Notes: generated from the letters alone by a model not told the origin. Shown: positions 9,230 to 18,249, counted from the first letter of the stretch. The stretch is DNA of 64,000 nt from Microbacterium azadirachtae (GCF_000956545.1 NZ_JYIT01000079.1:61290-125289); one strand, 5' to 3'. Made by a program: numbers and translations.

Positions 9230-9739
9230 ATGACCACGCTCATCCTCACCGTCGTCGGATCCGACCGCCCCGGCCTCGTTGCGACCGTCGCCCATATCGT
9301 CGACGAGCACGGCGGCAACTGGGAGAACAGCCGGCTGGCGGAGCTCGCGGGGACCTTCGCCGGCGTGATCCAGGTGTCGGTCCCGATCGAGCGGGTCGAG
9401 GAGCTGCGCGCCTCGCTGAGCGGCCTCGAAGGGCTCCTCACGATCGCCGTGCACGCCGGATCCGGATCCGAGCCGGCAGAGGCTCCGCAGGAGCTGTCGA
9501 TCCGGGTGCTCGGCAACGATCAGCCGGGCATCGTGCGCGAGATCTCGGCGGTCCTGAACGCGAGCGCCCTGAGCATCGAGAGCATGACGACCGAGACCCG
9601 CGACGCGGCGATGGCCGGCGGGCGGCTGTTCGAGGCGTCGATCCTCGCCCGCATCCCGGCGGAGGCGGATCCGGAGGCTCTCCGCGGAGCCCTGGAGCGG
9701 ATCGCGCACGACCTCCAGGTCGACATCACGGTCGGCTGA
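9230..9739 (+). CDS. Double ACT-domain protein, GcvR-like
   Basis: The protein has 169 residues with two ACT domains: residues about 4-80 (VVGSDRPGLVATVAHIV) and about 88-169 (VLGNDQPGIVREISAVL). This arrangement is that of the glycine cleavage regulator GcvR and of stand-alone ACT proteins that bind amino acids. No enzyme domain is present. It follows the cysteine desulfhydrase gene after 70 bases and may sense an amino acid related to it, but nothing in the sequence proves a partner. A TACGCT box sits 6 nt before the ATG and no Shine-Dalgarno is seen, so translation is probably leaderless. Confidence 0.85.
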   Translation: MTTLILTVVGSDRPGLVATVAHIVDEHGGNWENSRLAELAGTFAGVIQVSVPIERVEELRASLSGLEGLLTIAVHAGSGSEPAEAPQELSIRVLGNDQPGIVREISAVLNASALSIESMTTETRDAAMAGGRLFEASILARIPAEADPEALRGALERIAHDLQVDITVG

Positions 9740-9753
9740 GAGCGTCCCCGGCC

Positions 9754-9790
9754 GTTGAGCGAGGACGCCGAAGGCGACCGAGACGAAACT
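9754..9790. repeat. Intergenic GTTGAGCGAG...GAGACGAAACT repeat unit
   Basis: The segment has GTTGAGCGAGGACGCCG followed by CCGAGACGAAACT, the form of a dispersed intergenic repeat seen in Microbacteriaceae genomes. It lies between convergent genes, and a similar unit occurs at 40314-40365. Confidence 0.5.
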
Positions 9791-9816
9791 CCTCGCTCGA
9801 CGACCCCGAAGAGTCG

Positions 9817-10830
9817 TCAGACGAGCCGCTCCTTGGGCGATACGTCGTAGGTGTCCTGGGGGTCGTCGTTCACGACACCCGCGAGCGCGTCGTCGATCGC
9901 CGCGAGGGTGTCGGCGTCGAGCACCACGCCCGAGGCCTTGACCGTGTCGGCGAGCTGCTCGGGCCGGGACGCGCCGACGAGGGCGGCCGCGACGTTTTTG
10001 TTCTGCAGCACCCAGGCGATCGCGAGCTGCGGCATCGTGAGCCCGGCCTGCGCCGCGATCGGCTTCAGGCGCTGCACGGCCGTGAGGATGTCGTCCTGCA
10101 GGAAGCGCTGGATGAAGTGCGCCCCCGAGTGCGGATCCGTCGCGCGCGATCCCTCCGGCACCGGCTGACCCGGCAGGTACTTGCCGCTCAGCACGCCCTG
10201 CGCCATCGGCGACCACACGATCTGCGAGATGCCCAGCTCCTCCGAGGCCGGGACGACCTTGCCCTCGATCACACGATGCAGCATCGAGTACTGCGGCTGG
10301 TTCGAGATGAGCTGCACGCCGAGCTGCGTGGCCAGGGCGTGCCCCTCCCGCAGCTGCTCCGCGGTCCACTCGGACACGCCGATGTAGAGCGCCTTGCCCT
10401 GGCGGACGACGTCGGCGAACGCCTGGAAGGTCTCCTCGAGCGGCGTCTCGTAGTCGAACCGGTGCGCCTGGTACAGGTCGACGTAGTCGGTGCCGAGGCG
10501 CTGGAGGGATCCATTGATCGACTCCAGGATGTGCTTGCGGCTCAGACCGGTGTCGTTCGGGCCCTTGGGGCCGGTCGGGAAGTACACCTTGGTGAAGATC
10601 TCGAGGCTCTCGCGGCGCTGTCCTTCGAGAGCCTTGCCGAGCACGACCTCGGCGGCCGTGTTGGCGTACGTGTCTGCGGTGTCGAACGTCGTGATTCCGG
10701 CGTCGAGCGCGGCGTGCACCGTCTTGACGGCCGCGGCGTCCTCGACCTGCGAGGCGTGCGTGACCCAGTTGCCGTAGGTGATCTCGGAGACCTTCAGACC
10801 GCTGTTGCCCAGGTATCGGTAGTTGACCAT
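9817..10830 (-). CDS. Aldo/keto reductase (potassium-channel beta-subunit type)
   Basis: The protein has 337 residues from the ATG at 10830. It carries the aldo/keto reductase tetrad: Asp and Tyr in TTFDTADTYAN, Lys in IFTKVYFP, and His in DLYQAHRFD. NADPH-binding features near the C-terminus (ALVGASRPEQLADTV) are present. The family reduces aldehydes and ketones; the closest group by wording is the YajO/Kv-beta type. The downstream start was chosen because a TACGCT box lies 6 nt upstream, with GGAG between. The 16 extra codons available upstream show no family sequence. Confidence 0.92.
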   Translation of the reverse strand: MVNYRYLGNSGLKVSEITYGNWVTHASQVEDAAAVKTVHAALDAGITTFDTADTYANTAAEVVLGKALEGQRRESLEIFTKVYFPTGPKGPNDTGLSRKHILESINGSLQRLGTDYVDLYQAHRFDYETPLEETFQAFADVVRQGKALYIGVSEWTAEQLREGHALATQLGVQLISNQPQYSMLHRVIEGKVVPASEELGISQIVWSPMAQGVLSGKYLPGQPVPEGSRATDPHSGAHFIQRFLQDDILTAVQRLKPIAAQAGLTMPQLAIAWVLQNKNVAAALVGASRPEQLADTVKASGVVLDADTLAAIDDALAGVVNDDPQDTYDVSPKERLV

Positions 10831-10891
10831 GGCTCCAGCGTAGGCGTGACCGGACACAGCCGGGGCCGCCCGTGTCATCCTTCGTGACGGA

Positions 10892-11569
10892 TCACTCCGA
10901 CATCTGCTTGCGCAGCCAGAACTCCGTCTGGGCCACGTGTCCCGCCGCCGCCGCGGACGCCGCCGCAGGATCGCGGGCGATCAGGCCCCGCACGATCGCG
11001 CGGTGCCCGGCGTCCGAGAGGATCTTGAGCTGGGCGGCGTCCTCGTCGTCGAAGATCCGGTACTGGCGGGTGCGCGAGCGCAGCACCTCGAGGAGGCTGG
11101 TGAGCGCGGCGTTGCCGGCGAGCTCGGCGATGCGCATGTGGAACTCGTGGTCCAGACGCGACGCCTCGTCGTGATCGGGGCACTCGGCGATCCGCTCGAC
11201 GAGATCGGTGAGCCCGGACAGCAGCGCGTCGTCGCCGCGGGCCGCCGCGATCGACGCCGCGTGCGCCTCGAGAGGCCGGCGGATCTCCACGAGCTCCAGG
11301 ATCGCGTCGAGGGGCAGCACGTCCACGGTGAGCGAGAGGCCGCGGATCAGGTCGGCCGGGCGCAGGCTGCTGACGTAGCTGCCGGATCCGTGGCGCGTCT
11401 CCAGCACGCCGAGCGCGGAGAGGGTGCGGATCGCCTCCCGCACCGACCCGCGAGAGACGCCCAGCTGCTCGCCGAGCTCGCCCTCGCTCGGCAGTTTGTC
11501 CCCGGGCCTCAGCTCACCGTCGGCGATGAGGGCCCGCAGTCCGTGCAGGGCGGTCTCGCGAGCGCTCAT
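10892..11569 (-). CDS. FadR-subfamily GntR transcriptional regulator
   Basis: The protein has 225 residues. The winged-helix domain (LRPGDKLPSEGELGEQLGVS, then RGSVREAIRTLSALG) occupies residues about 18-65. It is followed by an all-helical FCD effector domain with the metal-ligand-like pattern LDHEFHMRIAELAGN. FadR-type regulators bind small organic or sugar acids. The ATG at 11569 has a strong AAGGAGAAG site before it. The gene is divergent from the aminotransferase/ABC importer operon. A sequence matching the FadR-group consensus lies between them, so it probably controls that operon. Confidence 0.93.
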   Translation of the reverse strand: MSARETALHGLRALIADGELRPGDKLPSEGELGEQLGVSRGSVREAIRTLSALGVLETRHGSGSYVSSLRPADLIRGLSLTVDVLPLDAILELVEIRRPLEAHAASIAAARGDDALLSGLTDLVERIAECPDHDEASRLDHEFHMRIAELAGNAALTSLLEVLRSRTRQYRIFDDEDAAQLKILSDAGHRAIVRGLIARDPAAASAAAAGHVAQTEFWLRKQMSE

Positions 11570-11621
11570 GCTTCTCCTTCGATCCGTTCCCTTGAGTGTG
11601 CCGTTTCGCACGCGCCAGGGG

Positions 11622-11638
11622 TAGTTGTTCTACGACTA
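11622..11638. promoter_or_regulatory. Candidate FadR-type operator
   Basis: The sequence TAGTTGT-TCT-ACGACTA is an inverted repeat with one mismatch. Its core TTGTTCTACGA matches the TNGTNNNACNA pattern reported for FadR-subfamily GntR regulators. It lies in the divergent region between the FadR-type regulator gene and the aminotransferase gene. Confidence 0.6.
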
Positions 11639-11736
11639 GGGCGAAACTTGATCGTAACAGTGGCTATTTCCAGGGTTTCATGCCAAAGTTGTGCGACAAG
11701 TCACCCCGTTCCCGACCGTGAGGATCCCCGCGCACC

Positions 11737-12954
11737 ATGTCCGACGCCGACACGACCGTCCGCACCTCCGCCGTGCGCCTGGCCTCCTTCGAGCGCGCAC
11801 GCGACGCGTGGCCGCTGGATCCGGCGATCGTGCACCTGAACCACGGATCCTTCGGCGCCGTGCCGCGCGAGGTCGTCGCGGCACAGGATGCGCTGCGCCG
11901 CGAGGCCGACCTCAGCCCCGTCGGCTGGTTCCCGCGGATCGCGGAGAAGGTCGAGGCGGCGCGGGCGGCGACGGCGCCGTTCGTCGGCGCGGACGCGGCC
12001 GACACGGCCTTCGTTCCCAACGCCTCAGCCGCCGCGACGGTCGTCTACAACGCGCTGCAGCTGACCGCCGACGACGAGATCCTCGTCACCGACCACGGCT
12101 ACGGGGCCGTCACGATGGGGGCGGCCCGGCTCGCGCGGCGCTTCGGCGCCCGGCTGCGCACCGTGCCCCTGGGTCTCGTCGACGACGCCGAGACGATCCT
12201 CGCCCGCTTCGCCGAGGCGATCGGCCCGCGCACCCGCCTCGTCGTGGTCGACCAGATCACATCCTCCACCGCCCGCCGCTTCCCCACGGCGGAGATCACG
12301 GCTCTGGCGCACACGCGCGGCGCGCGCGTACTGGTCGACGGCGCGCACGCCCCCGGCCTCGTCGCCGACGCCGCGGTGGCCGGCGGCGGCGACTGGTGGT
12401 TCGGGAACCTGCACAAGTGGCCGTGCGCCCCTCGGGGCTCCGCCCTGTTCGTCACCCGCGCGTCGGATCGGGACGACCTGTGGCCGCTCATCGACTCCTG
12501 GGCGGCGGAGGATGCGTTCCCCGCGCGCTTCGACACCCAGGGCACGATCGACGCGACGACGTACCTCGCCTCCCCTGCCGCGATCGACTTCATCGAGCGC
12601 GAGCACGGCTGGGAGCGCACGCGGCGCACGATGACCGACCTCGCCGACGCGGGCGCGCAGATCATCGCCGAGGCGTTCGAGGCGTACTCGGACGAGCCCG
12701 CGCTCGTGGACCAGCCGATGCCGGTGCCCTCGATGCGGCTGATCCGGCTCCCGCTCGGAATCGGGAGATCGCGTGAGGAGGCCGACGCGCTCCGCATGCG
12801 GCTGTTCGACGAGGTCGGCGTGGAGACGGCGTTCACGAGCTTCGCCGGCGCCGGCTACTTCCGGCTCTCCGTGCACCTCTACACCGAGATGACCGACTTC
12901 GAGGCGTTCGCGGAACGCTGCGTCCCCCGCATCCTCGAACTCGCGCGCGCCTGA
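11737..12954 (+). CDS. PLP-dependent class V aminotransferase (isopenicillin-N epimerase-like)
   Basis: The protein has 405 residues. The start shows the class V motif HLNHGSFGAVP, and the centre shows VDGAHAPGLV (PLP-ring aspartate and histidine) and FGNLHKWPCAPRG, where the lysine forms the internal aldimine. This is the wording of the CefD/isopenicillin-N epimerase-like subgroup, which includes many racemases, lyases and aminotransferases of unknown substrate. It sits 49 bases upstream of a complete ABC importer and is probably cotranscribed, so its substrate may be the imported compound, perhaps an amino sugar or amino acid conjugate. That is inference from context. Confidence 0.85.
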   Translation: MSDADTTVRTSAVRLASFERARDAWPLDPAIVHLNHGSFGAVPREVVAAQDALRREADLSPVGWFPRIAEKVEAARAATAPFVGADAADTAFVPNASAAATVVYNALQLTADDEILVTDHGYGAVTMGAARLARRFGARLRTVPLGLVDDAETILARFAEAIGPRTRLVVVDQITSSTARRFPTAEITALAHTRGARVLVDGAHAPGLVADAAVAGGGDWWFGNLHKWPCAPRGSALFVTRASDRDDLWPLIDSWAAEDAFPARFDTQGTIDATTYLASPAAIDFIEREHGWERTRRTMTDLADAGAQIIAEAFEAYSDEPALVDQPMPVPSMRLIRLPLGIGRSREEADALRMRLFDEVGVETAFTSFAGAGYFRLSVHLYTEMTDFEAFAERCVPRILELARA

Positions 12955-13003
12955 GCGTGCGGACACGACCGAACCTGCAAGACACCCAACGAAAGGACGT
13001 TCC

Positions 13004-14317
13004 ATGGTGAAGCGCACCCGACTCGCCTCCATCGCCGGGATGGGCATCGTCGCCCTCCTGGCCCTCACCGCCTGTTCCGGCGGAGCATCGGGCGGAAGCG
13101 GATCCGCGGGCGGCAAGGTCACCCTCCAGATGGTGGAGAGCCTGACCAACCCCGACCGCACGAAGCTCATCCGCAGCCTGCTCGACGACTTCCAGAAGGC
13201 CAACCCCGACATCACCGTCAAGCTGGTCTCGCCGCCCACCGAGCAGGCCGACACCACGATCCAGCAGATGCTCCAGGCGGGCAAGGGCATCGACGTGCTC
13301 GAGACGCGCGACATCACGGTCGGGCCGTTCTCGAACAACCACTGGCTCTACGACATGTCCAAGGACCTGAAGAGCTGGGACGGCTGGGGCGAGCTCACCG
13401 ACAACGCGAAGAAGGCGGCCGATTCCGGCGGCAAGACCTGGTTCGTGCCCTACGGCTTCTACGGGCTGTCGCTGTTCTACCGCACCGACCTCGTCAAGGA
13501 CGCGGGCTTCGACGGCCCGCCGCACTCCTGGAAGGACCTGCTCGAGCAGGCGTCGAAGATCCAGGATCCCGGCAAGAACCAGTACGGCTACGCGTTCCGC
13601 GGCGGCAAGAACGCGAACTCCAACGTGGTCGCCGCGATCGAGGCCTACACGATCGACGACCTGGACACGTCGAACGCGTTCCTGCTCAAGGACGGCAAGA
13701 CGATCTTCTCCTCGCCCGACGCCCAGCAGGCCGTCGACGACTACTTCGCCCTGTTCAAGAAGGCCTCCCCGCCGTCGGCCGTCTCCTGGGGCTACCCCGA
13801 GATGGTCGCGGGCTTCACGAACGGCACGACCGCGTTCCTCCTGCAGGATCCGGAGGTCATCGCGACCGTGTCGGCGTCGAGCCTGAAGAAGGACCAGTGG
13901 AGCACCGCCCCGCTGCTCGTCGGGCCCAGCGGCAAGGCGGCGCAGCCCCTCGCCGTCGCCGGCTGGGGCATCGCGCAGTCGAGCCAGCACAAGGAGGCGG
14001 CGGTCAAGCTCGTCGAGTACCTCTCCTCGGCGAACCCGGCGACGACCTTCGCCCAGAAGAACAGCCTCGTGCCGATCATCGCGGCGGCCGCGAAGGATCC
14101 GTTCTACTCGACCGGTCCGTGGACGAGCTACGTCACGATGACCGAGCGCCCCGACACCTACGTCAACGTCCAGCAGCCGCGCGGCGAGGCGTGGTGGACC
14201 GAGTGGATCCAGAAGTCCGACCAGGACGTGCAGAGCGTGCTCCTGGGCAACATGACGACCAAGGACCTGCTGAAGTCGTGGGACGAGTACTGGACCACGA
14301 AGTACAAGAAGGGCTGA
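13004..14317 (+). CDS. ABC transporter solute-binding lipoprotein, family 1
   Basis: The protein has 437 residues. It begins with a lipoprotein signal: basic start, hydrophobic stretch IVALLALTAC with the lipobox cysteine near residue 24, then a Gly/Ser linker. The mature part follows family 1 sugar-binding proteins (ESLTNPDRTKL, GKGIDVLETRD, FVPYGFYGLSLFYRTDL, GWGIAQSSQHKEAAVKLVEY). An AAAGGA site precedes the ATG. It is the first gene of the importer and is followed 4 bases later by the first permease gene. Substrate is unknown; carbohydrates are usual for this family. Confidence 0.93.
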   Translation: MVKRTRLASIAGMGIVALLALTACSGGASGGSGSAGGKVTLQMVESLTNPDRTKLIRSLLDDFQKANPDITVKLVSPPTEQADTTIQQMLQAGKGIDVLETRDITVGPFSNNHWLYDMSKDLKSWDGWGELTDNAKKAADSGGKTWFVPYGFYGLSLFYRTDLVKDAGFDGPPHSWKDLLEQASKIQDPGKNQYGYAFRGGKNANSNVVAAIEAYTIDDLDTSNAFLLKDGKTIFSSPDAQQAVDDYFALFKKASPPSAVSWGYPEMVAGFTNGTTAFLLQDPEVIATVSASSLKKDQWSTAPLLVGPSGKAAQPLAVAGWGIAQSSQHKEAAVKLVEYLSSANPATTFAQKNSLVPIIAAAAKDPFYSTGPWTSYVTMTERPDTYVNVQQPRGEAWWTEWIQKSDQDVQSVLLGNMTTKDLLKSWDEYWTTKYKKG

Positions 14318-14321
14318 CGTC

Positions 14322-15302
14322 GTGACCTCGACCTCCGCCGCCGAGCGCCCGGCCGGTACGTCCGGCCGGGCCGCTCGGCCCGAGCAGGCCCGCCCCGCGC
14401 CCTCGGCGCCGGGGCGGCGCCGCCGGACGTTCCGCGCGCGCCATGCGCTGACCATCCTGGGCTTCCTCGCCCCGGCGATCGTCTTCGTGTGCTGGTTCAC
14501 CTACTTCCCGATGCTGCAGGGCGCGCGCATGGCGTTCCTCGACTACAAGCTCTGGGACCTGACATCGACGCCTTTCGTCGGGTTCGACAACATCGCGCGG
14601 GTGCTCTCCGACCCGGTCTTCCCCACCGTCGCGGGCAACACCGTGCTCTGGGTCGTCGGCTCGCTCGTCCCGCAGTTCGTGATCGGCTTCCTGATCGCCC
14701 TGGCGCTGCGCCAGCGCTTCCGGTTCCGCGGCGTCTACCAGGCGCTCGTGTTCTTCCCGTGGGCGGTCTCGGGGTTCCTGATCGGCATGCTGTTCCGCTG
14801 GATGTTCAACGCCGAGTTCGGCGTCGTCAACGACCTGCTCATGAAGGCGCACCTCATCTCGGCGCCGCTGCCGTGGCTCGCCGACCCGAAGCTCGCCATG
14901 TTCGCGGTGATCCTGGCGAACGTCTGGTACGGCGTGACCTTCTTCGCGATCATGATCCTCGCCGCGCTCCAGTCGGTGCCGGACGAGGTGCTCGAGGCGG
15001 CCAGCCTGGACGGGGCGGGCAAGGCGCGCCAGCTGTTCTCGATCGTGATCCCGTACATCTCCACGACGCTGCTCCTCACCGTGCTGCTGCGGGTGATCTG
15101 GATCTTCAACTTCCCCGACATCATCTGGGCGATGACCGGCGGCGGCCCCGCCAACCGCACGCACATCATCACCACCTGGATGATCAACTTCACGCAGCAG
15201 GGCGACTACGGCACCGCCAGCGCGATCGGACTGGTCGTCGTCGCCGTGCTGTTCGTGTTCTGCGCGTTCTACCTGTTCGCGATGAGGAAGGCCACCCGAT
15301 GA
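14322..15302 (+). CDS. ABC sugar importer permease, MalF/UgpA type
   Basis: The protein has 326 residues and a GTG start 4 nt after the preceding stop. After an Ala/Pro/Arg-rich cytoplasmic start of about 35 residues come six predicted membrane segments. The coupling-helix EAA loop is EVLEAASLDGAGKARQLFSI with the usual G near its centre. It forms the importer channel with the next gene product. No ATPase gene is nearby; importers of this class in actinobacteria commonly share a housekeeping MsiK-type ATPase encoded elsewhere. Confidence 0.93.
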   Translation: MTSTSAAERPAGTSGRAARPEQARPAPSAPGRRRRTFRARHALTILGFLAPAIVFVCWFTYFPMLQGARMAFLDYKLWDLTSTPFVGFDNIARVLSDPVFPTVAGNTVLWVVGSLVPQFVIGFLIALALRQRFRFRGVYQALVFFPWAVSGFLIGMLFRWMFNAEFGVVNDLLMKAHLISAPLPWLADPKLAMFAVILANVWYGVTFFAIMILAALQSVPDEVLEAASLDGAGKARQLFSIVIPYISTTLLLTVLLRVIWIFNFPDIIWAMTGGGPANRTHIITTWMINFTQQGDYGTASAIGLVVVAVLFVFCAFYLFAMRKATR

Positions 15303-16192
15303 CCGCGACGATGACCCTGACGACGGGACGCGCGCAGGCCTCGCGGCCGGTGCGGCGCTCGCGCTCGCGGATCACGGCGGGCGGGGTGATCAAGGTCGTG
15401 GGGCTCGCCCTGTGGCTGCTCATCACGCTGTTCCCGCTCTACTGGATCGTGCTCACCTCGTTCAAGTCGCCGCAGACCGTGAACCGGTTCCCGATCGAGT
15501 ACTGGCCGTCCGAGCCGTCGATCGAGAACTACACGCGGCTCTTCTCCGACGCGAACTTCGGGGTCTTCCTCGGCAACTCGGCGCTCGTCTCGCTGGTCGC
15601 CGGGGCCACCTCGACGCTGATCGCCCTGCTCAGCTCGTACGTGATCGCGCGCTTCGAGTTCCGCGGCAAGGGCGCGGTGCTGATCGCGTTCCTGCTGACG
15701 CAGATGATCCCGGCCTTCATCGCGCTCGGCCCGCTCTACACGATGATGACCGACCTCGGTCTGGTCGACGGCAAGTTCGGCCTGATCCTGGTCTACATCG
15801 CGGTGTGCATCCCGTTCTCGACGGTGATGCTGCGCGGGTTCTTCGAGAACGTGCCCGACGCGCTCGAGGAGTCGGCGATGATCGACGGCTGCTCGCGGCT
15901 GGGAGCGCTGTTCCGGATCCTGGTCCCGGTGATGACCCCCGGGATCATCGCGGCGTTCATCTTCAACTTCGTGAACTGCTGGAACGAGCTGTTCCTGTCG
16001 GTCGTGCTCATGCAGTCGGAGGAGAACCGCACGGTCCCCGCCGCGCTGAACGCCTTCATCTCGACCTTCAACGTCGACTGGGGCTCGATGTCGGCCGCGG
16101 CCGTTCTCACGATCCTGCCGACCATGGTGCTGTTCGCGGTCGCGAGCCGCTGGATCGTCGCCGGCCTCACCGCGGGCTCGGTCAAGGAGTAG
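15299..16192 (+). CDS. ABC sugar importer permease, MalG/UgpE type
   Basis: The protein has 297 residues. The ATG overlaps the stop of the previous permease gene (ATGA), which indicates coupled translation. It has six predicted membrane segments, beginning at about residue 35 with LALWLLITLFPLYWIVL. The EAA loop is ALEESAMIDGCSRLGALFRI. It is the second half of the permease heterodimer and the last gene of the operon, followed after 9 bases by a strong terminator. Confidence 0.93.
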   Translation: MTATMTLTTGRAQASRPVRRSRSRITAGGVIKVVGLALWLLITLFPLYWIVLTSFKSPQTVNRFPIEYWPSEPSIENYTRLFSDANFGVFLGNSALVSLVAGATSTLIALLSSYVIARFEFRGKGAVLIAFLLTQMIPAFIALGPLYTMMTDLGLVDGKFGLILVYIAVCIPFSTVMLRGFFENVPDALEESAMIDGCSRLGALFRILVPVMTPGIIAAFIFNFVNCWNELFLSVVLMQSEENRTVPAALNAFISTFNVDWGSMSAAAVLTILPTMVLFAVASRWIVAGLTAGSVKE

Positions 16193-16201
16193 CGCGCGAC
16201 G

Positions 16202-16242
16202 CGAAAGGGCCCCCTCCCGTGCGATCGGAGGGGGCCCTTTCG
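16202..16242. terminator. Bidirectional terminator hairpin
   Basis: A perfect 16-bp stem (CGAAAGGGCCCCCTCC at 16202-16217 with its complement at 16227-16242) surrounds a 9-base loop. It lies between the importer operon and the convergent DUF4407 gene. Confidence 0.9.
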
Positions 16243-16249
16243 TGTCGAC

Positions 16250-17782
16250 TCAGACCCGAGCGGTCTCCGGCGACGCCGGATGCGCGGAGCCCGGGACCGG
16301 GTGCGCGGAGCCCGGCGCCGGGTGCGCGGAGGCGACGCCGGGGTGCGCGGGCACCGGCCACGACGCCGCACCGGACGACACGGCCCCCTGCGCCCGGTGC
16401 GGCTCGGCGGCGACCTGCGCGGGCACGGCCGCCGGCTCGGACGGTGCTGGGGATCCCGCCGGCATCGGGGACTCGCTCGTGTCCGCAGCCGCGGCGGCGG
16501 TCTCGGCCTCGTGCGCGTCGGCGAAGGCGCGATGCCGCGCCTCCTCCGCGATGATCGCGGCACGGTCGCGGTACCCCTTCGAGGTGACGCGGTCGAGCTC
16601 GACCTGCTTCGCGATGGCCTCGGCCTTCTCGTACAGGGAGGGATCGCCCCAGCTGGTCAGCACCTTCACGATCACCGGGAGCAGTTCGATCATGAAGAAG
16701 AGCGCCGCGATGAGCCAGTGCGCGAAGCCCAGGACCGGCTCCTTGGCGGACAGTCTGTCGAGCGCCGAGATCTGGCTGAGCAGGCCGACGGCGCCGGCGT
16801 TCGTGCCCGCCACGTCGGCCGCGCGGGCGTTGTAGGCGTCGAGCGCGGTCTTGTACGCCTGCTCCGCCGCCGGGATCTGGTCCTTGGCCTGCTGGCGGTT
16901 CTGCGCCTCGGAGGCCGAGGTCGCCGACTTCGACGAGCTGTCCGCCGACTCCAGGTCCGTGTTGGCCTGGCGCAGCTGCGCGGCGAGCGCGTCGTAGGTC
17001 TGCTGCGCCTGGTCGAGCTGCGACTTCGCGGCGGCCGAGCTCGCGCCGTCGCCCTGCACCCCGGTGCAGCCGGGCACGGTGCCCGCGCCCTGTCCGGTGA
17101 GCTCGCACTGGTAGAGCGCGCGGGCCTGGTCGATGACCTTCTGCTGGTCGGCCATCTGAGCCGTGACCTTGGCGACCGTGTCCTGCGCCGCCTTCTGCGA
17201 GGCCGAGTCGCTCGAGGTGCCCTTCACGATTCCGGTGGAGGCCTGGTTCTGCAGATCGGCGAGGCGCTGCGACGCGGCGTCGAGGGCCTTCTTCTCCGGA
17301 CCGGTCGCGACGGCCTTCTGGTCGCTCTGCGCCTGCACCAGGTTGGTCGCGGTGACCTCGCGGGCGATGTCGTTGTGGAACGCCTGGAGCACGATCGGCT
17401 CCGCTACGACGAATCCGATGATGGCGGCCATCAGCACACGCGGGAGCGCGAGGCCGAGCAGCCGCCACACGCTGCGGGTGGACCGCATGGTCGAGGTGAG
17501 GAAGCGGTCGAGGTTGAAGATCAGCAGCGCCCAGACCACGGCGAGCGGGACCGCGAGCCACACCAGCACCTGCACGCCCGTGGTGAGGGCGAACAGCATC
17601 GACAGCGCCGAGACGAGCGCCGTGCCCGCGAGGACGAAGAACATCTGCACGAAGCGCGGCTGCTCGCTCGGCACACGGTCGAGGATCGCGCCGTCGGCGC
17701 CGCCGAGGATCGCGAGCCGGCGCCAGAACCAGCCCTGCGGGCGGGGCTGGCGCGGCGCCTTGGGCCGCTTCGGCGGCTTCAC
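16250..17782 (-). CDS. DUF4407 membrane protein (5' end disturbed)
   Basis: From a GTG at 17782 the protein has 510 residues: a basic Pro-rich start, RRLAILGGADGAILDRVPSE, membrane segments near residues 40-65, 75-98 and 115-135, a long Ala/Gln/Asp-rich coiled coil, a fourth membrane segment (HWLIAALFFMIELLPVIV), and a C-terminal tail with SAHP-type repeats. This is the architecture of DUF4407 proteins, whose function is unknown. The same frame stays open upstream with a Pro/Glu/Ala-rich stretch back to about 17890, which suggests that the original start was lost when the region was joined to an SDR gene. The GTG overlaps the stop of the SDR fragment frame (GTGA). Confidence 0.7.
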   Translation of the reverse strand: MKPPKRPKAPRQPRPQGWFWRRLAILGGADGAILDRVPSEQPRFVQMFFVLAGTALVSALSMLFALTTGVQVLVWLAVPLAVVWALLIFNLDRFLTSTMRSTRSVWRLLGLALPRVLMAAIIGFVVAEPIVLQAFHNDIAREVTATNLVQAQSDQKAVATGPEKKALDAASQRLADLQNQASTGIVKGTSSDSASQKAAQDTVAKVTAQMADQQKVIDQARALYQCELTGQGAGTVPGCTGVQGDGASSAAAKSQLDQAQQTYDALAAQLRQANTDLESADSSSKSATSASEAQNRQQAKDQIPAAEQAYKTALDAYNARAADVAGTNAGAVGLLSQISALDRLSAKEPVLGFAHWLIAALFFMIELLPVIVKVLTSWGDPSLYEKAEAIAKQVELDRVTSKGYRDRAAIIAEEARHRAFADAHEAETAAAAADTSESPMPAGSPAPSEPAAVPAQVAAEPHRAQGAVSSGAASWPVPAHPGVASAHPAPGSAHPVPGSAHPASPETARV

Positions 17783-18201
17783 GGGCCGCGACGGCGCGAC
17801 CGGGTCCTCCGCGGCGGCGAAGAACGCCTCGGCATCCGCGGGCGCGGGCTCGGGAGCCTCCGGCGCCGCCTCGGCGGGTTCGGGCGCCGGAACGTCGCCG
17901 GGTCGAACTCGACGATGGGTGCGACCGTCTGGATCCCCGCGTTGTTGACGAGGATGTCGGCATCGAAGCGCTGCGCCGCCAGGGCGTCGAGATCGCCGAG
18001 GTCCAGCGCGAGGCTCTCCCCGCCGATCTCCGCGGCGAGATCCGCCGCGCCGTCGGCGTCGCGGTCGATCACCACCACGTGCGCGCCGTTCCGCGCGAGG
18101 ACCCGGGCGCAGGCCGCGCCGATCCCGCTCCCGCCGCCCGTGACCAGAGCAGTGCGCCCCGTCAGATCCGTGCTGTTCCCCCGGGGTCCCTGTTCCGCCA
18201 T
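17779..18201 (-). pseudogene. Truncated SDR dehydrogenase (3-hydroxybutyrate dehydrogenase-like), 5' fragment
   Basis: The first 104 codons from the ATG at 18201 encode a clear Rossmann start (TGRTALVTGGGSGIGAA, VVVIDRDADGA, DILVNNAGIQTVAPIVEF). Family resemblance stops at about 17890. The frame then runs 37 codons through DNA that codes in another frame for the DUF4407 protein, and stops at 17779. The catalytic Ser-Tyr-Lys half is absent, so it cannot be an active dehydrogenase. A deletion joining the two genes is the simplest explanation. Confidence 0.8.
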
Positions 18202-18249
18202 GCCTGCAACGTACTTCACGAGAGTGCACGCCGGGAAGAGAGCCAGCTA

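Noticed and set aside
16270..16350. Short tandem repeats as a CRISPR array
   Set aside because: They are 24-27-bp repeats coding for SAHP-type units at the end of the DUF4407 protein, without spacers or cas genes.
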